Below are positions 1 through 11,868 of a stretch of 64,000 nt of DNA, in pieces. The notes below the pieces were generated by a model. That model was not told the DNA's origin. It was given only the letters and a program-made list of their open reading frames with translations, and did not search any database. The translations under genes were made by a program, and so were the position numbers. Every line of letters begins with the position of its first letter. Within the stretch, counting starts at the first letter, position 1. The stretch is from Selaginella moellendorffii (lineage: Eukaryota > Streptophyta > Lycopodiopsida > Selaginellales > Selaginellaceae), in NCBI RefSeq assembly GCF_000143415.4, contig NW_003314288.1, forward strand, positions 1,134,239 to 1,198,238. Direction: 5' to 3'.

Positions 1-119
1 GTTCCAAACAAAACTAGTGCATTCTAATTGCAATAGACTACATGGCAAAATGGGCTAAAGCTTAACGAATAAAGACTGCTACAACAAAGAACACAACAAA
101 GTTCATTTACAAAAACATC

Positions 120-545
120 ATTACAAGATATGGCTTACCTTGAGAATTCATCACAGATCAAGGAACACACTTCATCAATGAAACCATCAAGATTCTAACT
201 CAAAAATTCACTATTCAACACAAGGCTTCAACATTGTACTACCCTCAAGGCAATGGTCAAGCAAAGTCTACAAACAAGACACTCAAAAACATCCTCATGA
301 AAATCGTGAAAATAAATTAGAAAGACTAGGACGATCACATTTACGATGCCTTGTAGGCATATCGAACCACATGTAAGGTTTCAACAAATTCAACACCATT
401 TAAGCTCGCTTACGGCTTTGAACCTTTGACACCACTCAAGTACATCGTTCCATCACTATGAATGGCAATACAATACGAAATCAACTAAGAAGAATTGATC
501 AAAAAAAGACTAGCCATGCTAGAACAATTTATTGCTAGCTAAGAT
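120..545 (+). mobile_element. Ty3/gypsy integrase remnant
   Basis: Translating this stretch in one forward frame with several stops gives an integrase-core pattern: an ITDQGTHF-like second-aspartate motif, a YYPQGNGQ motif, then an AYRTT...TPFKLAYG segment typical of the region after the DDE core. In-frame stops (for example near 300-350, 460 and 485) show that it is dead. No LTR or protease was found with it. It is a fragment of a retrotransposon pol gene that probably continues to the left of the window. Confidence 0.65.
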
Positions 546-599
546 CCTTTGACTATCTCGTTTTGAAACTTTGGAATGCTTAAGGAGTCTTTTCTAACA

Positions 600-2890
600 C
601 AGCAAAGATGATGCTTCATATGATGGCCAAGGCTAACTTTTATCAAATGGTTCTTTTGATAGAGTTATGCAATCTCATGTGCGAGGCACTACTTTGATGA
701 TGTTCTATGACTAAGGAGGAACATGAGATGCATGTGAGGCAAATGTTGCCACTATTAAGGGAGAACAAGCTGTATTCTAAACTGTCAAAGCATGAGTTCT
801 TCTTGGAGGAGATCACCTATCTCAGACATGTGGTGCTACAAGATGGTGTGTGGGAAGATCCTCAAAAGACTCAGATAGTCGTTGACTAGCTTGTTTCCCC
901 TACTGTGCATGGGTTTCCTTGGTATGGTGGGAGTCTTTTGCCAGTTTGTGAAGGACTTCTCCTTGATTGCTGCTCCTTTGGTGGATATTCTTCGAAACAC
1001 CACCAAGCATGCTAAGTTGGTGTGGGGTGAAAGTGTCAAGAAGTGTTTGAGCAGTTAAAGCAATCATGTATATTCTACAAATATTTGCTTGTGATAAGCC
1101 ACTTGTGGTAGAAGGCTAAGGATCACGCTATGGAGTCTATGCATTCAGAGGATATGGCTCATGAGTCCTTTTCTCTTTCTGATCCTAGTGAGGCCATGGG
1201 TGTCAGTGTGGACCAAGGAGAGAATTTATCTACTCGTGTTCTAGCTGACACTGCTGTCACTAAGCTTTCTGAAGGAGTGAAGAAGAATTGTATCAACTCA
1301 TCTGAGCTGTACGGTTGTTTGTGCAATGAGTTGTGCATAGCCAAGTGCTCAGTGTCCTCTTTGACTCTGGTGCTACGCATACTTTCATTAACAAGGCTAG
1401 TGATGAGGGTATAGGAGCTGTCTTGGTGCAAGACTGCTGTTCTATTGCCTACATAAGCCATAAGTTTGACGCAACTTAACTGAACTGCCAACTTGGGATA
1501 GGAAGTTGTATGTTGTAGTTGTTGCAGTCAAAGAGTGGAGGCATTATCTGTATGGTTTGGATTTTTCATGTGGATAACTTTACCACTTGTCACTCTTTTC
1601 ACTCACCAGATGGAGCTTTGAGGCCAACTAACTCATTGACTGGAGTTTTTGAAGGAAATGGATGTGCAGATTCTAAATCACCAGAGGGGTTTAAGGTGAC
1701 GAAAACCGATTTCCCAGTAAAAGTCAAAGGGTAATTTTGACCACAGATTACTCAGATGATGTTTAAAGCAAAGTTGCTAGGTTTTCCAAGATCTACAACT
1801 TCTCTTTAAGACAATTTTTCTGTTTCTGAAAGGAGTAGACAGTAAAAGTGGTTGTTTCTCCATTGTCTAGGATGGTGAACTCTATCTCATTTGGGAAGCT
1901 CTCTAGTGGTTTGTTGGATGAAATTAAGGAGCTTGCTTACTTCAATTCCCTTCAATGTACGAGAGATGTTTCCTAGTCAAGAGGAATCAGGCTATGGTTC
2001 CTAGAGATGATGTTCTTTTACAGTGGATTTTGTAAGAGTGTCTGTTGCACCAAGTGCAGGACATTGAGGACGTGTGTTCTGGTAGAGACGCATTTATTTT
2101 GGCCTGGAATGAAATCAGGTGCTGATAAGTATGTGCACAGTTGTTAGACCGGCCAGGCAGTCACAATGGATTGTCAGAAGCATGAAGGTCTCTACCATAG
2201 GTAACCTCAGTGGAAGTGGAATAGCATTTTCTATGAGTTTCATAGTAGACACTTCAAAGCAATGATGCTATCTGGGTTGTTGTGGATTAGCTCACTTCTT
2301 CCTTGTGAAGATGAATGCTAAAGCTTTTGACCTTGCTCAGCTGTTTGTCTCTATAGACTGCCTAAAGATGTTGTAAGTGATCGGGATCCCATGTTCACTT
2401 TGGAGTTTTGGCAAACAGTGTTCCAGAAGCTTGAGACAAAGCTGAGCATGAGCATCCACAGTCAGATGGACAAACAAAACAAGTTAATTAGGTGCTAGAA
2501 GACATGCTGAGATTGTTTGTTGGTCATCTGAAGAGGCAAGGTATTTGGGAGAAGTACTTGCCTTTGTTAGAGTTTGCCGATAACTGTGCCTTCCTTTGGC
2601 TATTGAGATGGCTCCATTTATGGCAATGTATGGCTTTCAACCTCGGTCCCCTGTTGGTATGAACTTGGCTTCTCTTAAGGTGCACCAGGCAAATGAGTTG
2701 GCTGATGAGCATCATCAGCACAAGCAGTTTCAGGTTGGAGACAAGGTTTTCCTTCAGTTGTCTGAAGCTCAGTGAGCTCTTCAAGGTGGAGGTAGTTCTA
2801 AATTGTTGCCACAGTACTGTGGGCCTTGGATTATTCTCAAACGAGTTGGAGTATTGAGTGTATCGATATCTTTTAGTTAGCAGATTATAT
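600..2890 (+). mobile_element. Decayed, rearranged Ty3/gypsy element
   Basis: Pieces of a gypsy polyprotein occur in order but in several frames. A reverse-transcriptase tail lies at about 690-1060 (YFDDV-like motif, then EEHEMHVRQML). A protease-like FDSGATHTF motif lies at about 1351-1390 and runs straight into an RNase H-like GAVLVQ...IAYIS stretch. An integrase HHCC/SDRDPMFT/HPQSDGQT set spans 2085-2600, and a GPY-type C-terminus 2600-2870. A protease after RT is out of the usual order, so the element is rearranged. Numerous stops and frameshifts; no LTR pair recognised. Confidence 0.6.
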
Positions 2891-2899
2891 TGAAGAATT

Positions 2900-3240
2900 G
2901 AAGACTACCTACAGTTAAGTGCATGCAGCAACAGATCATATAAAAAATGAATGCAGAGAATAACAAATTGGGATTTCTAGGATGTTTGTGTGTGTTGTTA
3001 GTAATAATAATAATAATCATAAAAACCTGATGTTCAGCCAGTTAGAAGATTGTCTGAAAATTATGCATGTACTGATTCTTCAGCTCTTGAGCAACTGGCT
3101 CACTTTCTATATAAATCAAAGAGATTTTTTTAACAATAATAATAATAAATAAATAAACATCTAAGCTGCTGCAGTTAAGCTGTGACATTGTAAAGTTTAA
3201 AAAGGAAAAGAATTAGAAAAAGAACAAACAGAAAACACGA
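2900..3240. other. Intergenic AT-rich spacer
   Basis: No gene recognised. It holds two short runs of AAT trinucleotides, near 3002-3020 and 3136-3160, of simple-repeat type. It separates the retrotransposon debris from the PPR gene and presumably contains that gene's promoter; no convincing TATA box was seen. Confidence 0.4.
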
Positions 3241-3282
3241 GCTTCATGCAAGAGCAGAGAAACAAATCGGGATTTCTAGGGT

Positions 3283-5686
3283 ATGCGTGCGGCGCTAGGG
3301 TTTGTGCGGTGTGTGTGTCATTTCTCAACAATCTCATGCAGTGGAAATCGTTTTTCAGGGATCCCACTTTCTGGTGGGACAACAGGTTCAAGAAGAAAAA
3401 CAAGTTCTTCTCACCCGGATTTCAAACATGTTTCTACCGGAGAGAGCCTGTGGATCGCCAACAGGGAAACACCAACCTGGGTCTCTGCAAAACTCGAGTC
3501 GCTCGCTGACCCAGCTGTAGGTAAGGCCACCACGGTCCGCTACAAATCTCCACATACCCCACCTGTAGCTGGTGATGAACGGGTGAGTTTAGGGAGGCTG
3601 GTACACCGCGTGAGAGACTCAGCTGAGAGCAGATCCCTTCCTTTGGGAAAACAAGCCCATGAAGCTGTGCTCAAGAGTGATGAGCACAAAAGCAACATCT
3701 ACTTGTTGACGGGATTGATCGATATGTACTGCAAGTGTGGCGAGCTTGAGGAGGCTCGCAAGATTTTCGACTCCATGGGAACCCGGAGTGTTGTGTCCTA
3801 CAACGCGATCATCCAGGGCTGCGGCTCGAACGGGCAAGCTGAACTTGCTCTGGAGTACTACTCTGCCCTGAGAGCTTGTACCACCATTCAACCCAACGAT
3901 CGGACACATATCGCGGTGATCAGCGCCTGCTCCAGACTTGCTACCGAATCCAGCGAGAAGAGGGAGAGAGCTCTACGCATTGGGATGGAGATCCATTCAA
4001 TTCTCAGCAAGGAGAAGAAACAGGTAGATCTGTTCGTGGCGACTTGCCTGGTAGATATGTACTGCAAGTGTGGCGAGCTTGAGGAGGGTCGCAAGATTTT
4101 CCACTCCATGGGAACTCGGAGTGTTGTGTCCTACACCGCGATCATCAACGGCTGCAACTCGAACGGGCAAGCTGAACTTGCTCTGGAGTACTACTCTGCC
4201 CTGAGAGCTGATAACACCATTCAGACGATCGGACTCATGTCGTGGTGATCAGCGCCTGCTCCACACTTGCTACCGAATCCAGCGAGAAGAGGGAGAGAGC
4301 TCTACGCGTTGGGATGGAGATCCATTCAATGCTGAGCAAGGAGAAGAAACAGCTAGATCTGTTCGTGGCGAATTGCCTGGTAGACATGTACTGCAAGTGT
4401 GGCAAGCTTGAGGAGGCTCGCAAGATTTTCCACTCCATGGGAACTCGGAGTGTTGTGTCCTACACCGCGATCATCCAGGGCTGCAACACGAACGGGCGAG
4501 CTGAACTTGCTCTGGAGTACTACTGTGCCCTGAGAGCTGATAACACCATTCAAGCTGATGCTTGCACCTACACCTGCGTCCTTGTTGCTTGCGGGAGTGT
4601 GATGGCGATCAAGCTCGGGAGGGAGATTCACCAGCTGGCGAAGCATAAAGGGCTGCTGGAAAACAATCCAGTTCTGGGCTCCAGCCTGGTGAGCTTCTAC
4701 GGCAAATGCGGCGATGTTGATTCTGCTCAGGAAGCGTTTGACGAGTGCCGAGCTCGAGACGACACGGGTCTCTGGAACTCTCTCATACAGGCTTACACTC
4801 TCCAGGGCCGATCGATCGAGGCCTTGGAGCGTTTCTATTCCATGACTCAGGAGGAGGGCTGTAAAGCTGACGATGTGAGTTTTGTCTCGGTGTTGAACGC
4901 TTGCAGCCATGGTGGTCTGGTCGGGAAAGGAAGGCAGCTTTGGATGAAATGCCCAAGCAGTATGGAGTCAAGCCACGTCTGGAGCATTATGTGTGCCTGA
5001 TCGATATGCTCGGGCGAGCTAACCTCCTCGACGAAGCTGTGAGAGTTCTCAGAGCCATGCCTTTTGAACCGGATGCAGTGGTTTGGACGTTCCTGCCCGG
5101 AGCCTGCCGGAAGTGGAAGAATTACATGATCGGCAAACTCGCGTTTGAGCGTCTTGTGGAGATGGATCCCAAGAGCGGCACGCCCTACGCATTGATGGCC
5201 AATATATTTGGAAACCTGGGGATGCTCAGTGAAAGGGCCACTGTTGAGGAGAGAATGAGAGGTGAAGGCAGCTTCAGGGAGCCCGGGAGAAGCTGGTGGA
5301 CGGATGTTAGCTCAGGAAAAGTGCATTCTTTTTCTGTCGGGGATAGGAGTCACTCACAGAGCGACGAGATTGCGGCCAAGCTCAAGCAATTGTTGCTGAG
5401 AATGAAAGAGGAGGGGTACACGAGCGATGTGATCAACGTTCTAAAAGTGGAAGAGAAAGAGGATCACCTGTGCGGCCACAGTGAGAAGCTTGTGCTGGGG
5501 TGTGCTCTGGTGAACTCGCACCAGAAGGAGACCATCAGAATTGTGAAAAATTTCCGAGTTTGTGACAATTGCCATGCGGCCACTGCTCTCATCTCTAAGC
5601 TGGAAAAAAGGCTAATCATCTGCAAAGATGCCAGTCGGGTTCATGTGTTCCAGGATGGCAGATGTTCCTGTGACAACTACTTTTGA
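3283..5686 (+). pseudogene. PPR protein with DYW-type C-terminus, two frameshifts
   Basis: PLS-class pentatricopeptide repeat protein with E and DYW-like domains. Such proteins bind organellar transcripts and the DYW domain acts in C-to-U RNA editing. The reading frame is in three pieces: 3283-4248, 4242-5000 and about 4901-5686. The first break coincides with a 4-bp deletion in the middle copy of a 333-bp internal repeat; the second, near 4930, is a single-base shift before a DEMPKQYGV segment. The last piece keeps HSEKL, CDNCH and a CSC motif, the zinc and catalytic signature of the DYW deaminase, but ends in DNYF instead of DYW. The N-terminus (MRAALGFVRC...) is basic and could be an organelle-targeting peptide. 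No intron is needed. It is either a recent pseudogene or a gene with assembly errors. Confidence 0.8.
3715..4560 (+). repeat. 333-bp in-gene tandem repeat, about 2.5 copies
   Basis: The segment beginning at GACATGTACTGCAAGTGTGG-like sequence recurs at 3721, 4054 and 4383. The spacing is 333 and then 329 bp. Each unit encodes 111 residues of PPR motifs (CLVDMYCKCG...EARKIF...SMGTRSVVSY). The 4-bp shortfall of the second unit produces the frameshift at about 4235. High similarity between units suggests recent unequal crossing-over. Confidence 0.85.
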
Positions 5687-5689
5687 AAA

Positions 5690-6089
5690 CATGTCAGTGC
5701 TCTTTCTTGAAGTTATCCCTGGTTTTAAACCCTCCGTGAGTCAAGCAGAAACATGGGCCGCTGAGTGAGCATGCCTCGTCAAAGTACTGCCGTCAACCTG
5801 AACTTCACGGAGAAAAAATTAACATTTAAAAGTTAAAACTATGCAAAAGGAGGATGACACGTTGTCTTAAATTTAAATTTCTTTTTGGTAGCAGAATCGG
5901 GGAATGCTGACTAAACCTGCCAACAGGTGCCCCAAACAGAGCGCCCAGATTCAGATAATAAGCCTTAGTATGAAGACTTGCCAGTACCCAAACTCTTTGC
6001 TGATAGCAAGTACCGCCTCATGTTCCGGGAGCAAGGTGATGGCAGCTTGCGGCATGACCAACTTTGGGTTTGTGCTCCTAGAGCACGTT
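5690..6089. other. Intergenic, no gene seen
   Basis: Follows the PPR stop codon. A 63-codon frame at 5904-6095 has no recognisable domain and I do not support it as a gene. Confidence 0.4.
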
Positions 6090-6206
6090 TGTTAGGCACC
6101 AGGTCAGGATAATAGGATAAAGAAAGGGCCCTACAATCAAGTGATCACCCCTTTAGCCAGTTGACTTAGGGTGTAAGGGATAGGATCCTAACATTGGTAT
6201 TAGAGA
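6090..6206 (+). repeat. Short LTR-like sequence with primer-binding site
   Basis: This 105-bp stretch starts TGTTAGGCACCAG and ends TCCTAACA (6194). It is followed at once by TTGGTATTAGAG, close to the initiator-tRNA-Met primer-binding site of plant LTR elements. Its first 13 bases match the start of the copy A LTR (TGTTAGGCGCCAG) apart from one base, but it lies in the opposite orientation. It abuts the 3' end of copy A exactly where that element's own 3' LTR should be. Confidence 0.6.
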
Positions 6207-6278
6207 ATCTTTCCCCCCAACAAAGTCCTTGTCCCAAGGACGAGTTGTACCGGTGATCACCCTTTCTGGGAATCCTGC

Positions 6279-9200
6279 TCAAGCTCCTGGTCCATCTTCC
6301 ACAGCCGTATACATCAAGGAGGCATTGGGCCCGTCACTCCGAGATAGTACACCTTTCAACTGGCTGACATAAAATACCGGATGAATTTTCACCCCAACTG
6401 GCAGCCGCACCCGATAAGCCGCTTTACCAATGCGCTCCAGCACTTCATATGGACCAGCATATCGATGGGAAAGTTTATCACTCTTCCCTGTCCGTAAAGG
6501 CACCAAGGTGTTCTGCCGCTCACTTGACGGAAAGATCACTCGCACAAAGACGAGATCACCCACCTTATATTCCCGGAATTTGGCGATGCTCATTAGCAAA
6601 CTTCTCCGCTTTATCCTGAGTTGCTTGCAAATTCCATTTACACACCACCAGAATCTCATCAAGTTCTGTGGCCAGATCAGTTGCCTCGGAATCAAGCTTA
6701 TCTTGAACGTCCTTACTCAAATGCAATCCCAACTCCACCACTGTTCGAGGATGCCTTCCAAACATGGCAAAGTAAGGACTTAACTTGGTTCCATTGTGTT
6801 GGCTATTGTTGTAAGCAAATTGCACCAACGGAAGATATAGATCCCACTATCCTTGCCTTTGACCAATGCTACAACGTAGCATATCCTCCACCACCTGACT
6901 CACACGCTCAGTTTGCCCATCCGTCTGAGGATGATCTCCACTCGAGAGTTTCAAAGTCACTTGTATAGCCTTTGCAAAGCTTTTCCAAAATCCACTGGTG
7001 AACTTTGAATCTCGATCACTAATGATTTCCTCCGGCAAACCAAAATCAGGAAAAACCTTCTCCAAGTAAACCGTAGCCAAGTCTGAGGCAGTGACAGTCT
7101 TCCGAAGAGCCAACAACCGCACATACTTCGTCAATCGGTCCACTATGACCCATACTTGCTCCTTTTGCCTCTGTGTTCGTGGCAAACAAGTGATGAAGTC
7201 CATAGAGATACTACACCAACGGCTCTGAGGAATAGGTAAAGGTTGCAAAAGTCCCCCTGGCTTCTCCCATGGCACCTTAACCCGCTGACAAAGCTCGCAT
7301 GATTTACAATACTTGAGGATATCAGCTTTCATATTCCTCCAATAAAAGTTGCGCTTAATCAACTCATACGTCTTCTTCCCCCCAAAATGACCGGCCTCTG
7401 GACTATCATGATAGTGGAATAAAACTTGAGTAATTAACGCATCCACCCGTGGCAAATAGACACGGCCATTGTAGTAGAAAATCCCATCCACCAATGAGAA
7501 AGGAGCTTCCATCTGGTCTCGCAAAGAGGCCACCTCAGCATCCTGAGCCTGAGCATGCTCAACCAATTGCCCAAACTCGCTGACCACCTTACTCAAATGA
7601 TGACAAAATTGTGTTCGTAACGTCGTCACATGACGAACACGAGATAAAGCATCCGCCACCACATTTGTTTTTCCCGGACGATGCTTAATAGGAAACTCCC
7701 CAAACTCCATGAGTTTGACCATCTAACGAGCTTGCCTAGTGTTCAACTCCTTCTGTGTGAAAAGATACACAAGTGGTTTGTGATCTGTCAACACCACGAA
7801 CATTGCACCATAAAGATAGTGCCGCCACATCCGCAAAGCATGAACAATAGAGAGTAACTCTTGCTCATATGTGGAATAGCGTTGCTCTGCGGAATTCAAA
7901 GTTCGACTCTCATATGCAATAGGCTGTCCCTCTTGCATGAGAACTCCTCTCAGTGCATAACCACTCGCATCGCATGTCACCTCATAAGGTTTCGATGGAT
8001 CAGCAATGCGAAGCACTGGAGCCTTGATCAACAATCGTTTCAGCGCCACAAAACTCTCCTCTTGTGGTGTCTTACACTCGAATGGCACATTCTTGCGTAA
8101 CAACCGCGTCAACGGAATAGCCACCTCTGCAAACTTATGCTGGAAACGTCGGTAGTAACTAGCCATACCAAGAAAACTGCACAACTCGGCCACTGTAGTC
8201 GGTGTAGGCCAGTTTTCCACCACAGCCACCTTCCTTGGATCCGTCTTGACACCCTTAGATGTCACAATATGGCCTAGATATTCCACCTCCGACTTTGCAA
8301 ATTCACATTTGCTCTTCTTTGCATAAAGTTTGCTGTCTCGAAGTAACAAAAGAACCTTGCGCAAATGCACCCTATGCTCCTCCATATTCTTGCTAAAAAC
8401 AAGAATATCGTCCAAGAAAATCTCCACAAACTCATGAAGATAACGCCCAAATACCTCCGTCATCAACCGAGTAAATGTGGCCGGTGCATTCGTCAAACCA
8501 AACGGCATAACTGTAAACTCAAAATGTCCGAAGCTTGTGTTGAATGCCGTCTTGGAGATAGATGCATCATCCATTGCAATCTGATGATATCCACTCCTCA
8601 GATCAATCTTGGTAAACACTCGTGCTTCACCAAGCTTGTCCAAGATATCATCCACACGTGGCATCGGCATCTTGTCCTTCACTGTCTTCTTGTTTAAAGC
8701 ATGGTAGTCAATACACATCCGCATTGAACCGTCCTTCTTCTTCACAAGCAAGACCGGAGCACCAAACGGAGATTTATTTGGCTGAATAAATCCAAACTCA
8801 AGTAACTCCTTGACTTGTCGTTGAACTTCTTGCTCCTCCACATAACTTAACCGAAATGGACGCCGGTAAATTGGCCGCGTCTCCGGCTCCAATGTAATCC
8901 CATGCTCCACACCTCGTAACGGAGGTAATCCATGAGGAATTTCAGATGGAAAAACATCAGAAAACTCGTCAAGTACATCCCATACTGCTGCTTCTCCCCC
9001 ACACGTGCCTTGGTCCCCCAAGTCACGAACAAACAGCAAGTAACTTGAAAGTGCTTTTCCATTACGACAAGCCCGCTTCAAAGATGTAGCAGAGAGCATA
9101 ACAACTGATGGTTGAACACCCTCGCCAAACCACACATCTTTAACGCCACCATACTCCAATGAGATACGCTTAATGCTCCACTTTATCTCTGGATCCACCT

Positions 9201-10632
9201 TCACCAACCATGGCATCCCAAGAATGAGATCCACACGATGAATAACCGCGAGATAAAAAGTCTCCACAAGTGTGGTTTTGCCAACCAACACTTCCAGCCC
9301 CTCGACACAAGCATCGAAATGTTGAGTAGAGGTGGCTGCACCTTCCACTATGTATGGAAGAACTCCACGTGTGACCAGGCCATGCTCCGCAACAAACTTT
9401 GCCGAAACAAAGTTGTCATCGCTCCCACTATCCAGTAAAATCCGCACTGGATCGCCACGGAACACGCCCTCCAGCATTAAAGCTGATTCATGCATATCCT
9501 CGAGCTCCATCTTGTTCCACACACAGTTGAGTTGACGAGCAACGATCGAAAGTCTCTTCCTCCGACCGGAATGGTCGTTCTCGTCATCCTCACGCTGTAA
9601 AGCTTGCAACTTTTTAGTATCTGACTTACCATGAGAAGATGATTGGCCATTCTTCTTGTCCTGCTGCTTGTTCTTCAATTGCAGACAATCAGCCTTGTAG
9701 TGTCCAAGTTCGCCACAATGATGACAACCCTGTCTATAATTCTTCACAAAGAACTTCTGCTTCTTGGACCCCTTTGCATCTGAAGTAGTCACCACTGACT
9801 TCAACTTGTGATGCTTGTTCCCATCCTTGTGTCCACGGCGATCATCACGACGATTCTCGATAGAAGGACTCCGCGACCGCTTGCGAGACTTGTGCTTATC
9901 ATTGTCAAGCCGACGAGCCGCATCAAAGAGCTCCTCCAAACTCTTTGTAGGCTGAGAATGACGCAAGTGTTGCCGCATGCTCTCACTATGTAGGCCATCA
10001 ATGAAGTAGGACTTGTTTTGATCTGGATCCTTCGTTGGAACACGACTAATCAAGCGAGTAAGCTTCTCAATATAATCCCTGAGCGTCATTTTCCCTTGCT
10101 AGAAATGGCGAAGTTCTGTACGAGCATTCTCCACATCGTAATGAGGGGCAAAACGTAAACGGAAAGTAGCCTCAAACTCATCCATGGTAGACACTGGTGG
10201 TTTCTTATCCGCAACACGGGACTCCTCAAGCCAATTCCACCATCGAAGACCCACATCACGCAAAACCATCGGAATAGCTACTAAAGCCTCTGCATCTGGA
10301 GTTCCTCTAGCAGCCAAGAACTTCTTCATATTGGCTAGCCAAGCGAGACACTCGTCCACACCACCATCACCGGAAAAAGTTGGAATCTTGAGTCGATCTA
10401 CCAAAGAAGGCTTACTTGGAGCGCTACCCCGTCCAGCCTCGAGTGCCTCAACACGCCCACGCATGGTATCCATCATGCCATGCATCTCGTCTTGCATCTC
10501 TTGCTGATTTTTATTAAGGGCTCGCAGCTCATGAACCACATCTTGAATGGTCCAAATCTCCGCAGCTTCGTCGGCACCATCGTCGGCACCACCATCGACG
10601 ATAGGATTCCAGCGTTCAGCTTGGTCGGCCAT
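6279..10632 (-). pseudogene. gag-pol polyprotein of gypsy copy A, nearly intact
   Basis: One frame runs from MADQAERW (10632) to about 6570, interrupted only by TAG stops at about 10097, 7722 and 6846. All three look like C-to-T or G-to-A changes (Gln, Trp, Gln codons). A one-base insertion near 6582 then shifts the frame for the last part, which ends at 6279. Domains in order: retrotransposon gag; CCHC knuckle (CHHCGELGHYKADC); protease (LLDSGSDDNF); reverse transcriptase with FLDDILV in place of YxDD; RNase H (TCDASGYAL...); integrase with an HHCC finger, an MDFI/SDRDSKF/QTERV triad, and a GPYEVL C-terminus. No chromodomain seen. It replicates through an RNA intermediate when intact; this copy cannot make the full product. 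Confidence 0.85.
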
Positions 10633-10656
10633 CGCAACCAACTCCTTTGATACCAA

Positions 10657-10889
10657 TGTTATGATCCGGCGCAAAAAGACAAAGATCTAGTTGCCCTAGA
10701 CTATGTTACGCCACCTCTTGAGATTCCTCACCACCCAACCACCCCCGAGCTACCTCAAAAGCTCCACTGCGCTGCCGCTCCACCGTGAGCCCTAGGGTAC
10801 GTTAAGTCCCTTACCCTAACATGCCTTAATATACCCTTGAGCCTCCCTTTGACCGACGTTGACCATGTAGTCAAAGCTGGCGCCTAACA
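10657..10889 (-). repeat. 5' LTR of gypsy copy A
   Basis: 233 bp on the minus strand, starting TGTTAGGCGCC and ending GATCATAACA. It is followed inward by TTGGTATCAAAG (plus positions about 10644-10656), a primer-binding site resembling initiator tRNA-Met. Internal segments (GGTCAAAGGGAGGCTCAAGG; AGCTTTTGAGGTAGCTCGGG) recur in the LTRs of copies B and C, which supports the boundary. Confidence 0.8.
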
Positions 10890-11483
10890 ACGTTGAAGAC
10901 GTGTGGAAGCTGGTGACGGCAGCATTTTTTTCTTGCGACATACTCACCAGTTCCTCGGCGACGTCTTCCTTCCAGATTTTTTGAGCTTGTCGTGCGTGGT
11001 GACCTGCTTGCTCTCTCCTGTGACGACATCTTCCAGCCTCTGGTGCCCAACCTCAAGACTCTCTTGTGGATGGAGCTAGCCCTACACAGCATGTGTGTGT
11101 GTATCAACCAGCAGATGCACAAATCGTTGAGAATTAGCAACAAGCAGCTCTCGAGAAGCAGTATGCGTTTCTGGACACACCGACGAGCTGGGGCTCCTCG
11201 GGAGGAGTTGTGTATCATAGGCTTAGTACGTAGTGTACTAGTGTACATGTACATGTGTTTCAGCTAAATATAATGGGCCAAATACACCGAAGAAGTGTGT
11301 ATAAGAAGAGTAGAAACAAATTAAGAAATATAAATCAAGAAGTGCAAAAGAAATGAAAATAAAAATTTTCCATCCTCATCAGTTTGCTGAAATTAAGTTG
11401 GATTCAATTCTTCCAGCTCCAAATTTTTTAAAGTTAATTAGTAGTAGAAAATAAGAAAAAAACAAACATTGAAAAAATAGTGT
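10890..11483. other. Intergenic spacer between two retrotransposons
   Basis: Two overlapping frames (10992-11267 plus, 10871-11254 minus) show no domain I recognise. The last 200 bp are AT-rich. I support no gene here. Confidence 0.4.
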
Positions 11484-11657
11484 TGTGAGGGCCAAGTGTA
11501 CGGCTACGATGCCGTATACTAATATTAGCGTAGTGGATTTTGGTAGCCGTCGGATTGGTTTCAATCCGGACCACTCGCTCCTGTATATAAGCTATGGTTT
11601 TTGGGTTAATTGATATGCACATTTCTGTATTCCTTTTCCATATTCCATGCACTCACA
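11484..11657 (+). repeat. 5' LTR of young gypsy element
   Basis: 174 bp, TG...CA termini within a TGTGAG/CTCACA inverted pair. It contains CTGTATATAAGC near 11581, a plausible TATA box for element transcription. It is followed by TTGGTGGAGGTGAGGGGC, the probable primer-binding site, whose tRNA I could not assign. Confidence 0.9.
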
Positions 11658-11868
11658 TTGGTGGAGGTGAGGGGCACCTTTGATTGTCCCTGGGGAGTGC
11701 TTGGATTTGGGATTTCGGTTTAGATCTAGCTTTTTCCATTTCCTTTCTTTTGTTCTTTCCTTTCAGGATTTTGGTTTAGATCTAGCTTTTTGCATTGTCT
11801 AGATCTACCATTTCTTTCCAGCTTTTTGTCATTTCTCTTCTTTTGCTCTTTCTTTCTCATTCATTTTC

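Larger units (their letters stand above)
6205..10889 (-). mobile_element. Ty3/gypsy retrotransposon, copy A
   Basis: The element reads on the minus strand: 5' LTR (10657-10889), primer-binding site, gag-pol, then a polypurine tract near 6206-6220 (rich in G on the minus strand). The 3' LTR is missing; a foreign, oppositely oriented LTR-like piece (6090-6194) sits in its place. Two relatives, copies B and C, lie elsewhere in the window. Copy A is the least decayed of the three. Confidence 0.85.

Noticed and set aside
3715-4560. Regularly spaced repeats considered as a CRISPR-like array
   Set aside because: Units are contiguous 333-bp coding PPR repeats in a eukaryotic gene with no spacers.
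5904-6095. 63-codon frame after the PPR-DYW gene
   Set aside because: No domain, no signal peptide, ordinary length for chance.
10992-11267. 91-codon frame between two gypsy elements
   Set aside because: No recognisable family; overlapping frame on the other strand equally long.
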